A stretch of DNA of 52,309 nucleotides from Oscillospiraceae bacterium (lineage in GTDB: Bacteria > Bacillota > Clostridia > Oscillospirales > Ruminococcaceae), in NCBI GenBank assembly GCA_017847995.1, contig JAGAPB010000025.1:1-52309 (forward strand). The letters run 5' to 3'. This document shows, piece after piece, positions 36,728 to 44,306 of the stretch. The position numbers were made by a program, and so were the translations under genes. The stretch's first letter is position 1. Every line of letters starts with the position of its first letter. The notes below the pieces were generated by a model, which was not told the DNA's origin, did no database searches, and was given only the letters and a program-made list of their open reading frames with translations.

Positions 36728-37945
36728 TCAATAATCAGCCATTTCGCGGGCGCGGCGGCGTTTGCGTGCCACGATCTTTACCACCGAGGCAACACAGCCG
36801 GCGATCAGCATCACCGGCATCAGCCAGGTGAGGAACTGGTCGTCTGTGGTCAAAATTTCGGTCCACAGGCTGTCCATCAGCAGGTTGGTCTCTCCGGGCA
36901 GGGCCACATATTCTTCGGTGTTGACCAGCAGCTCGTCGTCGGGGTAGGAAATGGGGTTGGTGCGGATCTCTTCGTCCAGCAGCTCAAAGGCGGCCTGGTT
37001 GGGGGTGGAGTAGCCGATGTACTCGATGTTGGCGGCGGCCACTTCGGCCTCGCACATAAAGTTGATGTACATTTCGGCGGCTTCCTTCTGCTGGCAGCTA
37101 TAGGGGATGCACATAGCGTCGTAGAAGATGTTGGTGCCTTCCTTGGGGGTGGCAAAGGCCAGGTCGGGGTTGGCGTCGATCATGGTAAGGGCATCGCCGG
37201 CGTAATAGGGGGCCAGCGCGGCTTCGCCGCCCTGCATCTTGTCAAAGATCTCGTCCATAACATAAGCCTGGACGATGGGCTTCTGCATCTTCAGTTCCTC
37301 GGCAGCCACACGCAGTTCCAGTTCGTCGGTGGAATTGAGGGAGTAGCCCAGCTTTTTCAAAGTGATGCCAAAGGCGTCGCGGGGGTTGGAGAACATCAGC
37401 ACATTGTTGGTGTATTTGTCATCCCACAAAATCTGCCAGCTATCCACGACCTCATCCACCATGGCGGTGTTGTAGATGATGCCCACAGTGCCCCAGGTGT
37501 AGGGGACCGAGTAGGCGCCTTCGGGGTCATAGTTGGTGTCAAGATACTGGGGGAAGATGTTTTCCACAGCGGGGATGTTTTCAAAATCCAGCGGCAGCAG
37601 CATTCCTTCCTGGATCATACGGGAGATCATGTAGTCGGAGGGGATGATGATGTCGTAGTCGGCGCCGCCGCTTTTCAGCTTGTCGTAAAGTTCCTCGTTG
37701 GTGGCAAAGGTGGAATAGTTTACGGTAATTCCGGTCAGTTCTTCAAACTCGGCGTTTACATCCATGGTGTCGTCCGAACCGTCCGAAATGTATTCGCCCC
37801 AGTTGTAGACATTGATGGAAATATCCTGGTCCTTGAAGCGGCTGTAGTAGCTTTCGTCCAGCCCCAGCTCGTTGGCCGAGGCGGGCAGGCACAGCAGGCT
37901 AAAACAGGCCACAAGGGCAACCAGAAGAGCGATGATACGCTTCAT
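36728..37945 (-). CDS. potD: Spermidine/putrescine-binding protein with a C-terminal membrane anchor
   Basis: A 405-residue binding protein of the PotD/PotF family (NVYNWGEYISDG..., NYSTFATNEELYDKLKSGG, YDIIIPSDYMI). The N-terminal signal ends with PASA before NELG, a signal peptidase I site with no properly placed lipobox Cys. Unusually, the protein ends in a hydrophobic helix (about 371-391, from FLTWLMPVMLIAG) followed by KRRRAREMADY, so it is probably held on the outside by this helix instead of a lipid. It is last in the potABCD operon, 35 bases after potC, with AAGGAGG. Polyamine uptake fits the adjacent agmatine genes. Confidence 0.92.
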   Translation of the reverse strand: MKRIIALLVALVACFSLLCLPASANELGLDESYYSRFKDQDISINVYNWGEYISDGSDDTMDVNAEFEELTGITVNYSTFATNEELYDKLKSGGADYDIIIPSDYMISRMIQEGMLLPLDFENIPAVENIFPQYLDTNYDPEGAYSVPYTWGTVGIIYNTAMVDEVVDSWQILWDDKYTNNVLMFSNPRDAFGITLKKLGYSLNSTDELELRVAAEELKMQKPIVQAYVMDEIFDKMQGGEAALAPYYAGDALTMIDANPDLAFATPKEGTNIFYDAMCIPYSCQQKEAAEMYINFMCEAEVAAANIEYIGYSTPNQAAFELLDEEIRTNPISYPDDELLVNTEEYVALPGETNLLMDSLWTEILTTDDQFLTWLMPVMLIAGCVASVVKIVARKRRRAREMADY

Positions 37946-37980
37946 TGCAAAACCTCCTTATTGGGGTAGTGTGTAGGGGC

Positions 37981-38784
37981 TTACAGGTAGCTGGCGTAGC
38001 GTTTTTGCTGCTGCTTTTCCTGGCGGGCGCCGTACACATTTACAATGATCAGAATGACCAGCACCACCACAAAGATGATGGCCGAAAGGGCGTTGATCTC
38101 GGGGCTTACCTTGCGGCGGGTCATGGAATAGATGGTGATGGGCAGGGTCTGGCTGGTGGAAGAGCTTACAAAATAGCTGATGATAAAGTCATCCAGCGAA
38201 TAGGTGAAGGACATCATAAGGCCCGAAAGGATGCCGGGCATGATCTCGGGGATGATGACCTTGGAAAATGCCTGCAGGGGGCTGCAGCCCAGGTCCAGCG
38301 CCGCCTCGTAGGTGTGCTGGTCCATCTGTCGCAGCTTTGGCATCACATTCAGGATGACATAGGGCGTGCAGAAGGTCATGTGGGCGATGATGAGGGTGAG
38401 ATAGCCCAGATCGATGCCGCACATGGCAAACAACAGCATCAGCGAAACACCGGTAACGATTTCGGGGTTGATGATGGGGAAGTAGGTCACATTCATCACG
38501 AGGGAACGGGCCTTGCGCCCCATGCTGAAGATGCCGATGGCCGCTGCGGTGCCCAGCAGGGTCGCCAGCAGCGAGGATACCACAGCGATGAAGAGGGTGT
38601 TGGAAAGGGACTGAAGGATGATCTCGTTGTGGAACAGTTCCTGGTACCACTTGAAGGAGAATCCGGTCCAAACACCGCGGGATTTATTTTCATTGAAAGA
38701 ATAAACGATGAGAACGAGGATGGGCGCATACAGGAAGAACATGACCAGGCCCACATAGCACCGGGAGAGCCAGCTCTTTTTCAC
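37981..38784 (-). CDS. potC: Spermidine/putrescine ABC transporter permease PotC
   Basis: A 267-residue permease with six membrane segments. The binding-protein-dependent transport motif (EAALDLGCSPLQAFSKVIIPEI) lies about two-thirds along, where it contacts PotA. LDDFIISYFVSS near the C-terminus is characteristic of PotC. It starts with GTG, overlapping the potB stop by 4 bases. Confidence 0.94.
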   Translation of the reverse strand: MKKSWLSRCYVGLVMFFLYAPILVLIVYSFNENKSRGVWTGFSFKWYQELFHNEIILQSLSNTLFIAVVSSLLATLLGTAAAIGIFSMGRKARSLVMNVTYFPIINPEIVTGVSLMLLFAMCGIDLGYLTLIIAHMTFCTPYVILNVMPKLRQMDQHTYEAALDLGCSPLQAFSKVIIPEIMPGILSGLMMSFTYSLDDFIISYFVSSSTSQTLPITIYSMTRRKVSPEINALSAIIFVVVLVILIIVNVYGARQEKQQQKRYASYL

Positions 38785-39599
38785 AGCAGCATCGCCTCCT
38801 TATCTTCGCCTTCGTCAAACATATTCATCATGGCCATGCAGATGAGGATGATGACCATAAGAACCATGGAAATGGCAGCGCCCAGGTTGGGGTTGTAGGT
38901 GTTGCCCAGGAACTGCAGTTCGATCAGGTCGCCGATGAGCATGGAGGAACCGCCGCCCAGCATACGGGAAATGGCAAAGGTGGAAATGCAGGGGACGAAC
39001 ACCATGGTGATGCCGGTGGTAACACCGGGCATGCTCAGGGGGATGATGACACGGCTGAGCACCTGCCAGGGGGTGGCACCCAGATCCTGGGCGGCCTCGA
39101 TGGTGTGCTGCTCGATCTTCAGCATGGTGGTGTACAGGGGCAGGATCATAAAAGGCAGGTAGTTGTAGATCATGCCCAGCACCACGGCGCCGGGGGTGTT
39201 GATCATGGTCAGGGGCCCAATGCCGAACAGCTCCAGAAAGCGGTTGATCAGGCCGTTGCGCTCCAGAATGGTCATCCAGGAATAGGTGCGCAGCAAAAAG
39301 TTCATCCACATGGGCAGCATGATCAGCATCATATAGGTGCGCTGGGTGTTGCCGCTGCTGCGGGACATGATGTAGGCCAGGGGATAGGCGATGATCAGCG
39401 AAATGATGGTGGCGATGATCGACAGCAGGATGGAGCTCATGATAACAGGAGCGTACTGGCCAACACGGGCCAGGTTATCCAGGGTGAACTGGCCGGTTTT
39501 GGTGGTCATGGCGTAATAGGCCACCAGCCCCAGGGGCACGATGACAAAAACGGCGCTCCACACAAGATAGGGAAGGGAAACAGCTTTGTTCTTAAACAT
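38781..39599 (-). CDS. potB: Spermidine/putrescine ABC transporter permease PotB
   Basis: A 272-residue permease with six membrane segments, partner of PotC. It carries EAAQDLGATPWQVLSRVIIP as the ATPase-contact loop and RTYSWMTILERNGLIN, typical of PotB. The ATG at 39599 overlaps the potA stop (TGATG) and has GGAGG 7 bases ahead; a GTG codon directly before it is a less likely start. Confidence 0.94.
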   Translation of the reverse strand: MFKNKAVSLPYLVWSAVFVIVPLGLVAYYAMTTKTGQFTLDNLARVGQYAPVIMSSILLSIIATIISLIIAYPLAYIMSRSSGNTQRTYMMLIMLPMWMNFLLRTYSWMTILERNGLINRFLELFGIGPLTMINTPGAVVLGMIYNYLPFMILPLYTTMLKIEQHTIEAAQDLGATPWQVLSRVIIPLSMPGVTTGITMVFVPCISTFAISRMLGGGSSMLIGDLIELQFLGNTYNPNLGAAISMVLMVIILICMAMMNMFDEGEDKEAMLL

Positions 39600-40648
39600 C
39601 ACTCTTCCTCCATTTTGTGCATGATGTGAATGTCGTTGGGTTCAACGCACATTCCCACCAAAGAGCCCACCTCCTCGGCATGGGTGGAATGGATCATCCA
39701 CTTGATGCCGCAGGAGTCTACGATCATTTCATAGTGAACACCCTTAAAGGTAACAGATTCCACCACGCCGGAAAACTGGCCCGAAATGGAGGGAACGACC
39801 TTGATGTCTTCGGGGCGGATGACTACGTCGACCTGTTCGTTGAGGCCAAAGCCCTTGTCAACACAGTCAAACTCGCGGCCGGCAAATTCCACCAGGAAGT
39901 CCCGGTGCATGATGCCGTCTACAATATTGCTTTCCCCAATGAAGTCGGCAACAAAGGCGTTGGCCGGTTCATTGTAAATATCCTGAGGAGTACCCTGCTG
40001 CAGGATGACGCCGTCCTTCATAACCACCACGCGGTCCGACATGGTCAGCGCTTCTTCCTGGTCGTGGGTAACATAAATAAAGGTGATCTCAAGGCTTTGC
40101 TGAATGCGCTTGAGTTCCACCTGCATCTCCTTGCGCAGCTTCAGGTCCAGTGCGCCCAAAGGCTCGTCCAGAAGCAGAACACGGGGATGGTTGATGAGGG
40201 CGCGGGCAATGGCAACACGCTGCTGCTGGCCGCCCGAAAGACGGTTGATGCTGCGGTGCTCAAAACCCTTCAGGTTTACCATCTCCAGCATTTCCTTCAC
40301 ACGGGTGCGGCGTTCCTTTTCGTCCACCTTGTTCAGCTTAAGGCCGAATTCAATGTTTTCGTACACATTGAGGTGGGGGAACAGGGCATAACGCTGGAAA
40401 ACGGTGTTTACCTGGCGCTTATAGGGCGGCAGGTCGTTGATTCTTGCGCCATCAAAAAAAACGTCACCTTCGGTGGGCTCGACAAAACCGCCGATGATCC
40501 GGAGGGTGGTGGTTTTACCACAGCCGGACGGCCCAAGAAGAGTAACGAATTCCTTATCGTTGATATCCAGGTCGATGTTGTGCAAGATTCTTTCGCCGTC
40601 AAAGTCAACGGCAACATTACGCAGGCTGATGAGAACATTTTCGTTCAT
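39599..40648 (-). CDS. potA: Spermidine/putrescine ABC transporter ATPase PotA
   Basis: A 349-residue ATPase. Walker A is GPSGCGKTT, the Q-loop region is [13 protein letters not shown], the signature is [15 protein letters not shown] and Walker B is [12 protein letters not shown], followed by the switch His in VTHDQEEAL. The C-terminal TOBE-like domain (about 250-349) has [10 protein letters not shown]. It heads the potABCD operon. Its promoter lies about 175 bases upstream, leaving a long leader. Confidence 0.95.
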   Translation of the reverse strand: MNENVLISLRNVAVDFDGERILHNIDLDINDKEFVTLLGPSGCGKTTTLRIIGGFVEPTEGDVFFDGARINDLPPYKRQVNTVFQRYALFPHLNVYENIEFGLKLNKVDEKERRTRVKEMLEMVNLKGFEHRSINRLSGGQQQRVAIARALINHPRVLLLDEPLGALDLKLRKEMQVELKRIQQSLEITFIYVTHDQEEALTMSDRVVVMKDGVILQQGTPQDIYNEPANAFVADFIGESNIVDGIMHRDFLVEFAGREFDCVDKGFGLNEQVDVVIRPEDIKVVPSISGQFSGVVESVTFKGVHYEMIVDSCGIKWMIHSTHAEEVGSLVGMCVEPNDIHIMHKMEEE

Positions 40649-40821
40649 GACAGAACCCCCTTTGCGGATTTAGCTTTGCTGTTACACAAAGCCACAGCAG
40701 CTTTTGATCCCACGCCCCCGCAAAAGGTTTTTGACCGTACCCACGGGTTTTTTCGGTACGGATTAAGGTGGTACATAGGCCGCTATTTAGTACAAGTGCA
40801 TCGATAAACGAAAGCATCTAA

Positions 40822-40850
40822 AATATACGAAATTTTATACAGAATGTCAA
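40822..40850 (-). promoter_or_regulatory. Promoter of the potABCD operon
   Basis: On the minus strand TTGACA (40850-40845), a 17-base spacer and TATATT (40827-40822). Confidence 0.75.
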
Positions 40851-41047
40851 GAAAAATCCCGTGTTTTTTTGCAAAAAGATGCAAAAAGCCGTATTTATTT
40901 TGTTTTGGTGTAAAAAAATCTCTTTTTTATGGCTGTTTGCTCAAAAATGCTCGGTTTTGCTCTAAATATGAACAAACTTTAAATATTAGTTTTACCCCCC
41001 TTGCCGAAGAAGGTGGAAAGAAGCAGAAAAAATTTTTCATTTACCCC

Positions 41048-41076
41048 TTGATTTTCCTTGACGGATGTGATATTAT
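41048..41076 (+). promoter_or_regulatory. Promoter of tRNA-Pro
   Basis: TTGATT (41048-41053), a 17-base spacer and TATTAT (41071-41076). Start near 41083, about 26 bases before the mature tRNA. Confidence 0.6.
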
Positions 41077-41108
41077 AAACGGGCGTCAAAAAGACGTACC
41101 CATGGTTT

Positions 41109-41185
41109 CCGGGTGTGGCGCAGATTGGTAGCGCGCTACCTTGGGGTGGTAGAGGCCGCAGGTTCAAATCCTGTCACTCGGACCA
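41109..41185 (+). tRNA. tRNA-Pro (anticodon GGG)
   Basis: A 77-base cloverleaf. The acceptor CCGGGTG (41109-41115) pairs with CACTCGG (one G-T). The D-arm is GCGC/GCGC. The anticodon stem CTACC/GGTAG encloses the loop TTGGGGT, with anticodon GGG at 41143-41145 and G37 as expected for proline. The T-arm is GCAGG/CCTGT with loop TTCAAAT. The discriminator A and an encoded CCA (41183-41185) complete it. The last 18 bases are repeated 171 bases downstream. Confidence 0.95.
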
Positions 41186-41186
41186 G

Positions 41187-41223
41187 AAAAGCTCTGAGAG
41201 CAACAGCTCTCGGAGCTTTTTTC
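41187..41223 (+). terminator. Terminator of tRNA-Pro
   Basis: AAAAGCTC and GAGAGC (41187-41201) pair with GCTCTC and GAGCTTTT (41206-41220), followed by T. Confidence 0.9.
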
Positions 41224-41356
41224 ATTTTATGTGACAGGATTTGAGAGTATTGATCCAACAGTCCGGGGGACTGTTGGGCGGTGGCCGCAGGCCCGCCGCA
41301 TCCACTATTTCCGCCATGCGGAAATGAGGCCCGTCAATATCCTGTCACTCGGACCA

Positions 41357-41397
41357 AATAACGGACATATCCAAGCGGATATGTCCGTTATTTTTTT
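41357..41397 (+). terminator. Second terminator after the duplicated tRNA end
   Basis: A perfect 16-bp stem (41357-41372 with 41377-41392, AATAACGGACATATCC arm) around AAGC. A T-run follows. Confidence 0.9.
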
Positions 41398-41468
41398 GTT
41401 ATAACAGGATTTGAGAGTATTGATCCAACTGCTCTCGGATTTTTTCTGGTTCATTTTGGGGTTCTAGC

Positions 41469-41497
41469 TTTACATTTCAGCGCATATAGGTTATACT
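41469..41497 (+). promoter_or_regulatory. Promoter of the degV gene
   Basis: TTTACA (41469-41474), a 17-base spacer and TATACT (41492-41497). Confidence 0.7.
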
Positions 41498-41512
41498 TAG
41501 ATAGACATCTAA
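41497..41512 (+). promoter_or_regulatory. Palindrome at the degV transcription start
   Basis: TTAGAT-AGAC-ATCTAA, 6-base arms, directly after the -10. It could be a repressor operator; no protein can be named. Confidence 0.4.
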
Positions 41513-41530
41513 ATGTAGCGAGGTGTTTTG

Positions 41531-42379
41531 ATGAACAAAAAGGTTATAATTGCCAGCGACAGCACCTGCGACTTGAACCAGGAGCTGCTGGAACGCTATC
41601 AAATTAAAATTCTGCCCCTGGGGGTTTCTTTGGGCAGCAGCCAATATAAGGATGGGGTGGACATTGACCCCGATGCCATCTACGCCCACTATGAACAGAC
41701 CGGGGAACTGCCCAAAACTTCGGCGGTAAATATTGCCGAGTTTTCCGATTTCTTTGCCCGGCAGACCCAGGACGGCAATGCCGTGGTGCTGTTTACCATC
41801 AGTTCCGAGATGTCCTCTACCTATCGGAATGCCTGCCTGGCGGCCGAAGAGTACGAGGATGTTTACGTGGTGGATACCCGCAGTCTTTCCACCGGCGGCG
41901 GTCTGTTGGTGGCGGAGGCAGGCGACATGGCCGCTGAAGGCAGATCCGCGGCTGAAATTGCCGAATACTGCACTGCCATGACCGAAAAGGTTTCGGCCTC
42001 TTTTGTGGTGGATGACCTGGAATTTTTGCACAAGGGCGGCCGCTGCAGCGCCGTGGCGGCTTTGGGGGCAAATCTGCTGCAGCTCAAACCCTGCATTGTG
42101 GTCAAGCAGGGCAAAATGGGGGTCGGCAAAAAGTACCGTGGAAAGTTTGGCCCGGTTCTGGAAAAGTACGTTTCCGAACAGTTGGCCGATATTGAAAATA
42201 TCGACCGCAAGCGTATCTTTGTCACCCACGCCGGCTGCGACAGCCAAATCATCGACCGCTGCGTGGAAGAGGTGAAGAAGACCGCGGAGTTTGGCGAAGT
42301 GCAGGTCACCCGTGCCGGCTGCACCATTTCTTCCCACTGCGGAAGAAACACCCTTGGCGTTCTGTTTTTGCGTAAGTAA
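41531..42379 (+). CDS. DegV family fatty-acid-binding protein
   Basis: A 282-residue member of the DegV family, which binds a fatty acid between two domains; FakB proteins of this family present fatty acids to the kinase FakA. Family segments: the start KVIIASDSTCDLNQELLERY, LPKTSAVNIAEFSDFF and FTISSEMSSTYRNA, plus a C-terminal half with GGRCSAVAALGANLLQLKP. The ATG at 41531 has GAGGTG before it. No fakA is in the window. The family is certain; a FakB role is likely, but the ligand is unknown. Confidence 0.93.
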   Translation: MNKKVIIASDSTCDLNQELLERYQIKILPLGVSLGSSQYKDGVDIDPDAIYAHYEQTGELPKTSAVNIAEFSDFFARQTQDGNAVVLFTISSEMSSTYRNACLAAEEYEDVYVVDTRSLSTGGGLLVAEAGDMAAEGRSAAEIAEYCTAMTEKVSASFVVDDLEFLHKGGRCSAVAALGANLLQLKPCIVVKQGKMGVGKKYRGKFGPVLEKYVSEQLADIENIDRKRIFVTHAGCDSQIIDRCVEEVKKTAEFGEVQVTRAGCTISSHCGRNTLGVLFLRK

Positions 42380-42453
42380 AAGAAAGGGCACCTACATCCA
42401 AGGCTGATATACAGATGCTTTTTTATGCCCAAAGGTTATGCTGTCCGGAGCTA

Positions 42454-42481
42454 TTGTATTTTCGGCAAATTGAGGTATAAT
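42454..42481 (+). promoter_or_regulatory. Promoter of the small zinc protein gene
   Basis: TTGTAT (42454-42459), a 16-base spacer and TATAAT (42476-42481). Confidence 0.6.
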
Positions 42482-42526
42482 TGCTTATGGATAAAGATTA
42501 TGTAATTCCCAAGGAGTGTATTTGCC

Positions 42527-42751
42527 ATGGATTTCCTGAAAGATATTGACCTTTCCGATTGCCCCATCTGCCAGGGAACCGGCCTGCTGGAAGAAGAAAG
42601 CGGCTGGTGCACCTATGTTGCCTGTTTGGACTGCGGCTGCCGCACCGCCGAGGTTCCCTTTGAAAACCAGGCACAGCGGGAAAAGGCTGCCCACACCGTT
42701 GCCGACCTGTGGAACAGCGGCAAGGTGATCTTCAGCGGTACCGGAGATTAA
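42527..42751 (+). CDS. Small zinc-ribbon protein, Lar-like
   Basis: A 74-residue protein with two CxxC pairs (CPIC at 12-15; CLDC at 33-36, extended by another Cys) and a C-terminal AHTVADLWNSG helix. This arrangement, CPxC, a beta hairpin, CxxC and a Trp-Asn ending, resembles the Lar restriction-alleviation family, which is mostly phage-borne. No phage genes are around, so it may be a domesticated or simply related zinc ribbon. It has AAGGAGTG, its own promoter and a terminator. Confidence 0.6.
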   Translation: MDFLKDIDLSDCPICQGTGLLEEESGWCTYVACLDCGCRTAEVPFENQAQREKAAHTVADLWNSGKVIFSGTGD

Positions 42752-42753
42752 GC

Positions 42754-42788
42754 AAAAAGCCCCGATTGCGCAGTGCAGTCGGGGCTTT
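42754..42788 (+). terminator. Terminator after the zinc-ribbon gene
   Basis: AAAGCCCCGA (42756-42765) pairs with TCGGGGCTTT (42779-42788). Confidence 0.8.
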
Positions 42789-42839
42789 CTGGTTTGTGTG
42801 AAAGCGGGAATATTTTTGCCAAATTCCCCATATTTTTAA

Positions 42840-42868
42840 TTGACTTTTGTAAACCTGTGTCGTATAAT
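42840..42868 (+). promoter_or_regulatory. Promoter of the riboswitch-controlled transporter
   Basis: TTGACT (42840-42845), a 17-base spacer and TATAAT (42863-42868), 13 bases ahead of the aptamer. Confidence 0.8.
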
Positions 42869-42880
42869 TTTTTTATTTGG

Positions 42881-42973
42881 TAAAGGGGAGTAGCTTACAC
42901 ATTTCGGTGTGTTGCGCGGAATCGTCATCTCGGCTTTTTGCCCGGTCCGTGCAGGCAACTGGCAAGACCTTTA
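42881..42973 (+). promoter_or_regulatory. yybP-ykoY (Mn2+) riboswitch aptamer
   Basis: P1 forms from TAAAGG (42881-42886) and CCTTTA (42968-42973). The strongly conserved loop GGGGAGTAGC (42885-42894) and the second core loop with TCGTCATC (about 42923-42930) match the Mn2+ riboswitch family (Rfam yybP-ykoY), as does the closing GGCAAGACC. The P1 3' strand is also the base of the following terminator, so ligand binding should prevent termination: an ON switch for high Mn2+. Confidence 0.82.
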
Positions 42974-43008
42974 TCATTGCATTTGTGGCAATGATGGGTC
43001 TTTTTTCT
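42964..43008 (+). terminator. Expression-platform terminator of the riboswitch
   Basis: AAGACC and ATCATTGC (42964-42980) pair with GCAATGAT and GGTCTT (42988-43002), followed by T. It competes directly with riboswitch P1. Confidence 0.85.
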
Positions 43009-43034
43009 TTGCCCAAAACAAGGAGGTTATTCAA

Positions 43035-44306
43035 ATGCAAATGTGGATCGCACTGGGGATTTTTGTTCTCACCTATGTTCTCCTGCTCACCCTTACCAAG
43101 ATACGCTCCTATGTTGCACTGTGCTCGGCCGCGGTTTTTGTTATTATCGGCATTCTTCCCCTTTCTGCCGTGCTGGCCGAGATCGACTGGAATGTACTGA
43201 TGATGATCGCCGGCACCATGGGTACCGTGGCCCTTTTCATCGATTCCAAAATGCCCAACCTCCTGGCCGATATTTTGATGGACCACGTACCCAACGTAAA
43301 ATGGGCTGTCATCGCCCTTTCGTTGTTTTCCGGGATCGTATCGGCCTTTGTCGATAATGTAGCCACCGTTCTGATGGTCGCTCCCGTTGCGCTGGCCATC
43401 TCCCAAAAAATCAAAATTTCTCCCGTTCCTGTCATCATTGCCATTTCGGTTTCTTCCAATCTGCAGGGTGCTGCCACCCTGGTGGGCGATACCACCTCCA
43501 TCCTGTTGGGTGGCTATGCCAATATGAACTTCATGGATTTCTTCTTCTTTCAGGGCAAAATGGGCATGTTCTGGGTGGTGCAGATCGGTGCCATTGCCGC
43601 CACGGCCATGCTGCTGTTCCTGCTGCGCGGCATGAACCAGCCGGTGGAAGCCATGGAACACACCAAAGTCACCGACTATTTTCCCTCGGTGCTGATGGTT
43701 GGCACCGTTGTTCTGCTGATTTTGGCCTCTTTCATTCCTGAAAAGCCCGCCGTCACCAACGGTGTGATCTGTGTGGCGCTTTTCCTCATCGGTTTGGTGC
43801 GCTGCATGGCACAGAAGCGCAGCGTGGCACCTTTGGGCCATTACATGAAGGAGATCGATTGGCAGACCCTGATGCTGCTGGCAGGCCTGTTTGTTGTCAT
43901 CGCCGGCATCCGCGAAGCCGGGGTCATCGACGCCATTTCCCAGTTGTTTGTCAAGATGGGCAGCGGCAATATCTTTGTCATCTACACCCTCATCGTCTGG
44001 GTCTCGGTGCTGCTGTCGGCTTTCATCGACAACATCCCCTATGTTGCCACCATGCTGCCCGTTGTGGCCAACATTTCGGCCCTGCTGGGGGTTGAACCCT
44101 ACCTGCTCTTCTTCGGCCTGCTGTGCGGCGCCACCCTGGGCGGCAACCTGACCCCCATCGGCGCTTCGGCCAACATCACCGGCATCGGCATCCTGCGCAA
44201 GGAAGGCTATGAAGTAAAAAACAGCGACTTCCTCAAGATCGGTGTGCCCTTCACCCTTACCGCTGTTATCACCGGCTACCTGCTCGTCTGGTTCCTGTGG
44301 AGCTAA
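43035..44306 (+). CDS. ArsB/NhaD-family transporter under Mn2+ riboswitch control
   Basis: A 423-residue membrane protein with about 11 hydrophobic segments arranged as two similar halves, of the ion transporter (ArsB/NhaD/CitM) superfamily. Landmarks: MIAGTMGTVALFIDS, SAFVDNVATVLMVAPVAL in the first half and SAFIDNIPYVATMLPVVA in the second, with LGGNLTPIGASANITGIG near the end. The two S-A-F-x-D-N repeats hold Asp-Asn pairs inside the membrane. ATG 43035 is chosen from its AAGGAGG; the longer frame lies within the riboswitch. The riboswitch suggests it exports Mn2+ or answers excess Mn2+, an inference from regulation only. Its stop overlaps the convergent tspO stop. Confidence 0.88.
   Translation: MQMWIALGIFVLTYVLLLTLTKIRSYVALCSAAVFVIIGILPLSAVLAEIDWNVLMMIAGTMGTVALFIDSKMPNLLADILMDHVPNVKWAVIALSLFSGIVSAFVDNVATVLMVAPVALAISQKIKISPVPVIIAISVSSNLQGAATLVGDTTSILLGGYANMNFMDFFFFQGKMGMFWVVQIGAIAATAMLLFLLRGMNQPVEAMEHTKVTDYFPSVLMVGTVVLLILASFIPEKPAVTNGVICVALFLIGLVRCMAQKRSVAPLGHYMKEIDWQTLMLLAGLFVVIAGIREAGVIDAISQLFVKMGSGNIFVIYTLIVWVSVLLSAFIDNIPYVATMLPVVANISALLGVEPYLLFFGLLCGATLGGNLTPIGASANITGIGILRKEGYEVKNSDFLKIGVPFTLTAVITGYLLVWFLWS

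Larger units (their letters stand above)
40649..41108. other. Intergenic region between potA and tRNA-Pro
   Basis: 460 bases without a gene. It contains the potA leader (about 165 bases) with a hairpin CGTACC/GGTACG around 40735-40764, the divergent pot promoter, an AT-rich stretch with nothing recognisable (about 40860-41040) and the tRNA promoter. Confidence 0.6.
41165..41440 (+). repeat. Tandem array of tRNA-Pro-end and flank repeats
   Basis: 345 bases between the tRNA and degV carry no gene. The last 18 bases of the tRNA (41168-41185) recur at 41339-41356. A 26-base flank (41234-41259) recurs at 41404-41429. The offsets are 171 and 170 bases, so the two units have the same order: tRNA 3' end, terminator, flank. 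In addition, gtgacaggatttg (41231-41243) is the exact reverse complement of tRNA bases 41165-41177. Between the units lie two more hairpins (AACAGTCC/GGACTGTT and TTTCCGC/GCGGAAA). Confidence 0.85.

Noticed and set aside
36810..36950. Lipoprotein anchoring of PotD through a normal lipobox
   Set aside because: The only N-terminal Cys after LVA lies too early in the hydrophobic core, and a better signal peptidase I site follows; the C-terminal helix is the likelier anchor.
41186..41530. A CRISPR array or IS remnant after tRNA-Pro
   Set aside because: Only two repeat copies with unlike interiors, no regular spacers, no transposase or terminal inverted repeats.
42388..42430. A terminator directly after degV (GGGCA...TGCCC)
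   Set aside because: The stem is only 5 bp with a long loop and no T-run after it.
42527..42751. A prophage remnant, because Lar-like proteins are often phage-borne
   Set aside because: No integrase, structural or lysis genes and no base-composition break around it.
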